This document shows positions 61,448-64,000 of a stretch of 64,000 nt of DNA, piece after piece. Positions within the stretch are counted from its first letter, which is position 1, and each line of letters opens with the position of its first letter. The DNA comes from Lachnospiraceae bacterium AD3010 (GTDB lineage: Bacteria > Bacillota > Clostridia > Lachnospirales > Lachnospiraceae). The DNA lies in assembly GCA_000622025.1 (NCBI GenBank), contig JHWU01000018.1, positions 1-64,000 on the forward strand, in the 5' to 3' direction. Both the position numbers and the translations under genes were made by a program. The notes under the pieces are model-generated. The model was given only the letters and a program-made list of their open reading frames with translations. It did not search any database and was not told where the DNA came from.

Positions 61448-63103
61448 ATGAAAGCAGACAAGATCATCAAAAACGCGAAAATCTTCACATCGGATAAGGA
61501 CAAGCCGGAGGCTTCCGCCCTTGTGGTAAAGGACGGCAAGTTCGTCTATGTGGGTGATGAGGCCGGTCTTTCGGAATATGAGGGAGAGGTTACAGACCTC
61601 GGCGGCAGGTTCATCATGCCCGGCATCATCGACAGTCATGTCCATGTGACTATCCCTGTAGGATTTGAATATGCTGATATGGGAGAACGCCTTGAGCCCA
61701 ACGGCAAACAGGAGGCTCTGGACATTATGGCCAGGCGCATCAAGGAGAACCCCGGTCAGAAGCGTTACAGATTCCTTCTGGAGAAAAAGTACCTTAACGG
61801 AGAGGATATCGTAAAGGAGGATCTCGATGCCATCTGTCCTGATGCCGAGCTTCAGATCCAGGAAGGCGAGGGACACAGCATCTGGGTAAACTCAAAGATC
61901 CTTGAAAGACATGGTATTACAGATGACACACCCGATCCCATACCGGGGCTTGCTATTTATGTGCGTAAGAACGGACATGTGACAGGAAACTGCATTGAAG
62001 GCGCAGCGGAAATACCTATCATCCTCGACAGCTCGATGGAGCTTACCGATGAGCAGGTTGACGCAGCCCTTAAACGCTGGATTGACTTTTGCGTTGAGTA
62101 CGGAGTGAGCTGCGTATTTGATGCCGGTCTTCCGGGGGACGCAAAGTTCCATGAGAAGGTATATAAGCGTCTGAAGGCTCTTGATGAACAGGGCAAGCTG
62201 CCCGTTTATGTTGACGGAAGCCTTGTGATCAACGCTGAGCGGGATGCCAAGGAGGGTCTTGAGGAGGTGAAGCGCTTCAATCGTGAGTACAACACGGAGC
62301 ACCTTAAGGTACATACCATGAAGATTTTCATGGACGGTACACAGAAGATCCATACCGCTGCCATGGTCACCCCTTATGTGGATGTAGATACGGTCGGAAC
62401 TACTGCTTTTTCCGCAGAGGGAATCTGTGAGCTTTTGAAAAACCTCAATGAGGCGAATCTTGATCTTCATCTTCACACTGTGGGAGAGCGCGCGTCACGC
62501 ACAGTACTTGACGGCTATGAAATGGCCAAAAAGGAGCTGGGAGACAGCTTAAAGGTAAGGGTTACCTGTGCTCATCTGGAGATTGAGGATGACGCGGATC
62601 TGGATCGTTTCGCAAAGCTTGGCGTGATCGCGAATTTCACACCGCACTGGCATGCGGGAACCCCGGATGAGTCTGCTAAATGGCTGGGCATGGATCGCGC
62701 ATGCAAGCAGTTCCGCTGCAAGACTATCTGGGATACAGGAGCTTTAGTTACATGGTCAAGTGACAACATCACTTTTGAAGATTTTACAACATGGAATCCG
62801 TATCTTGGCATGGAAGTCGGCATGACACGGAAGATTACCGAAAAGACCAGAAATTATGAATTTGCAAGATGCGCTACGTTATTCCCTCCGGAAGATGAGA
62901 GAATGAATATCGAAGAGATGCTGCTGGGCTTTACGATCAACGGCGCGAAGCAGCTTGGCATAGAGGATAAAAAGGGATCGATCACTGCCGGCAAGGACGC
63001 GGACTATCTGGTATTTGATCAAGACCTGCTTACGGCAGAAAAGGATGGCTTTAGCAATAACAAGCCGACGGATGTGTACTTTGCAGGAAAGAAAGTAAAT
63101 TGA
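61448..63103 (+). CDS. YtcJ-like amidohydrolase (paralogue group A)
   Basis: About 551 residues, a third close relative of the genes at 43960 and 53015. Motifs are PGIIDSHVHVTIP, VHTMKIFMDGTQKIH, DLHLHTVGERASR, VTCAHLEIEDDADL and TWSSDNITFEDF. In the late region NFTPHWHAGTPDE replaces the YTPWWHAGN of its relatives, so the substrate pocket may differ. ATG 61448 behind CGAAAGGAGAAACA is chosen. It is followed 24 bases later by another esterase gene, again making an amidohydrolase-esterase pair. Confidence 0.9.
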   Translation: MKADKIIKNAKIFTSDKDKPEASALVVKDGKFVYVGDEAGLSEYEGEVTDLGGRFIMPGIIDSHVHVTIPVGFEYADMGERLEPNGKQEALDIMARRIKENPGQKRYRFLLEKKYLNGEDIVKEDLDAICPDAELQIQEGEGHSIWVNSKILERHGITDDTPDPIPGLAIYVRKNGHVTGNCIEGAAEIPIILDSSMELTDEQVDAALKRWIDFCVEYGVSCVFDAGLPGDAKFHEKVYKRLKALDEQGKLPVYVDGSLVINAERDAKEGLEEVKRFNREYNTEHLKVHTMKIFMDGTQKIHTAAMVTPYVDVDTVGTTAFSAEGICELLKNLNEANLDLHLHTVGERASRTVLDGYEMAKKELGDSLKVRVTCAHLEIEDDADLDRFAKLGVIANFTPHWHAGTPDESAKWLGMDRACKQFRCKTIWDTGALVTWSSDNITFEDFTTWNPYLGMEVGMTRKITEKTRNYEFARCATLFPPEDERMNIEEMLLGFTINGAKQLGIEDKKGSITAGKDADYLVFDQDLLTAEKDGFSNNKPTDVYFAGKKVN

Positions 63104-63127
63104 ATTCATCTGAAGGGAGTTCAGAAT

Positions 63128-64000
63128 ATGAAAAGAGAATTTAAGGATTTGATCAGATTGGAGTCATACGAGAGCCTGAACAGTGAGATCAAGGGAGACT
63201 ATGACAAGACTCATGCCGTGAAGTGCATAAACGGCACCTTCGTCGGAACCGAGGAGCACGGGGTCGCGTCGTGGCTGGGTATCCCCTACGCGAAGCCGCC
63301 CGTGGGCGAGCGTCGCTTCAAGGCACCGGAGTACGTAGATGCGGGCGACGGAGTCTTCGAGGCCAGGTACTACGGAAAGGGTGCTTTCGGCTCAACTGGC
63401 TATCCGGACAGCGTACAGAAGATAGAGTCCGAGGACTGCCTCTACCTGAACATCTGGCTCAACGCCGACGACAAGACCGAAAAGAAACCAGTAATGGTAT
63501 GGATCCACGGTGGGGCATATGTTGTCGGCTCAGGATCTCAAGCCTCCTACAGCGGAGCTAACCTCGTCCAGAAGCAAAGCGATATTATTATGTTAACTAT
63601 CAACTACCGTCTGAACATGTACGGCTTTATGGACTTTTCGTCGGTGCCCGGCGGTGAAAGCTTTGGGACTGCGCCCTGCAACGGTCTCTTGGACCAGGCT
63701 ATGGCGCTTCGATGGGTACACGAGAACATCGCTGCTTTCGGCGGCGACCCGGACAATGTGACTATCTTCGGACAAAGTGCCGGCGGCGGTTCGGTATCCA
63801 TTCTGCCGGTCATGAAGGAAGCGAACCGGTATTTCCAGAAGGTCATCGCCCAGAGCGGCTCGACCGGTCTGGCCTTCCCGGTCGGCTGCGAAGCCGCGCA
63901 GGGCAAGACTAAAGCACTGCTCGAGTACACCGGCTGCAAGACCATGGATGACATCATGGCACTGAGCGAAGAGAAGCTTCATGAGGCATATGTCGGAGCG
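63128..64000 (+). CDS. Type-B carboxylesterase, runs off the window
   Basis: The first 291 codons are open to the window edge. Motifs are SEDCLYLNIW, VMVWIHGGAYVVGSG (~128) and nucleophile Ser ~217 in IFGQSAGGGSV (Gln replaces the more common Glu). The N-terminal extension (LIRLESYESLNSEIKGDYDK, then THAVKCINGTFVG) resembles that of the esterase at 49508. GAAGGGAGTTCAGAAT precedes ATG 63128. Third-position GC is high, as in the esterase at 59701. The acid and His of the triad lie beyond the window. Confidence 0.85.
   Translation, partial: MKREFKDLIRLESYESLNSEIKGDYDKTHAVKCINGTFVGTEEHGVASWLGIPYAKPPVGERRFKAPEYVDAGDGVFEARYYGKGAFGSTGYPDSVQKIESEDCLYLNIWLNADDKTEKKPVMVWIHGGAYVVGSGSQASYSGANLVQKQSDIIMLTINYRLNMYGFMDFSSVPGGESFGTAPCNGLLDQAMALRWVHENIAAFGGDPDNVTIFGQSAGGGSVSILPVMKEANRYFQKVIAQSGSTGLAFPVGCEAAQGKTKALLEYTGCKTMDDIMALSEEKLHEAYVGA

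Overview
The window looks like chromosomal DNA of an anaerobic Firmicute of the class Clostridia, most likely a Lachnospiraceae gut or rumen bacterium. This is judged from moderate-to-low GC, strong AGGAGG-type ribosome binding sites, the protein families and the many flavodoxins; no rRNA or tRNA is present to fix the taxon. It is mostly accessory DNA. Intact operons alternate with an unusually dense set of gene fragments and genes that have lost their middle.

1-4.6 kb: a scarred region with a HigBA-type toxin-antitoxin pair (toxin apparently frameshifted), a PanE-like dehydrogenase, an ArsR regulator whose permease partner is reduced to its first residues, antisense remnants of plasmid mobilisation genes (relaxase and MobC) and two NUDIX fragments. 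4.6-12.3 kb: a complete Wadjet (Jet) anti-plasmid SMC system in the order jetD-jetA-jetB-jetC, with catalytic motifs present in the nuclease and the ATPase. 12.3-14 kb: fragments around an intact PhzF-like gene.

14-32.8 kb: a redox island. A TetR regulator with two identical operators, two LysR regulators, five intact flavodoxin-like proteins plus one fragment, two intact and two internally deleted aldo-keto reductases, a carboxymuconolactone decarboxylase-like protein, a DUF362 lipoprotein and a cyclophilin-like lipoprotein. It is interrupted by an IS66-type element (about 24.6-26.7 kb) next to a decayed esterase/amidohydrolase pair. 32.8-36.2 kb: small metabolic genes (YbaK, NUDIX, nitroreductase), a deleted dtd, and two tandem small cysteine-rich proteins.

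36.3-40.3 kb: a three-gene fumarate reductase/succinate dehydrogenase-like operon lying exactly between fragments of prophage tail genes (tail chaperone upstream, tape measure downstream). It is followed by a 52-bp perfect palindrome and a terminator. 40.4-41.6 kb: a possible structured leader RNA, an S4-domain remnant and a membrane protein.

41.6-64 kb: the most distinctive part. Five YtcJ-like amidohydrolases and three type-B carboxylesterases are interleaved with LytS-like sensor kinases and two regulators of unusual layout (N-terminal XRE helix-turn-helix, C-terminal receiver). Kinase/regulator pairs, esterases and amidohydrolases recur as modules, with degenerate copies between them. A reasonable inference is a duplicated, separately regulated intracellular system that hydrolyses ester and amide substrates; the substrate cannot be read from the sequence.
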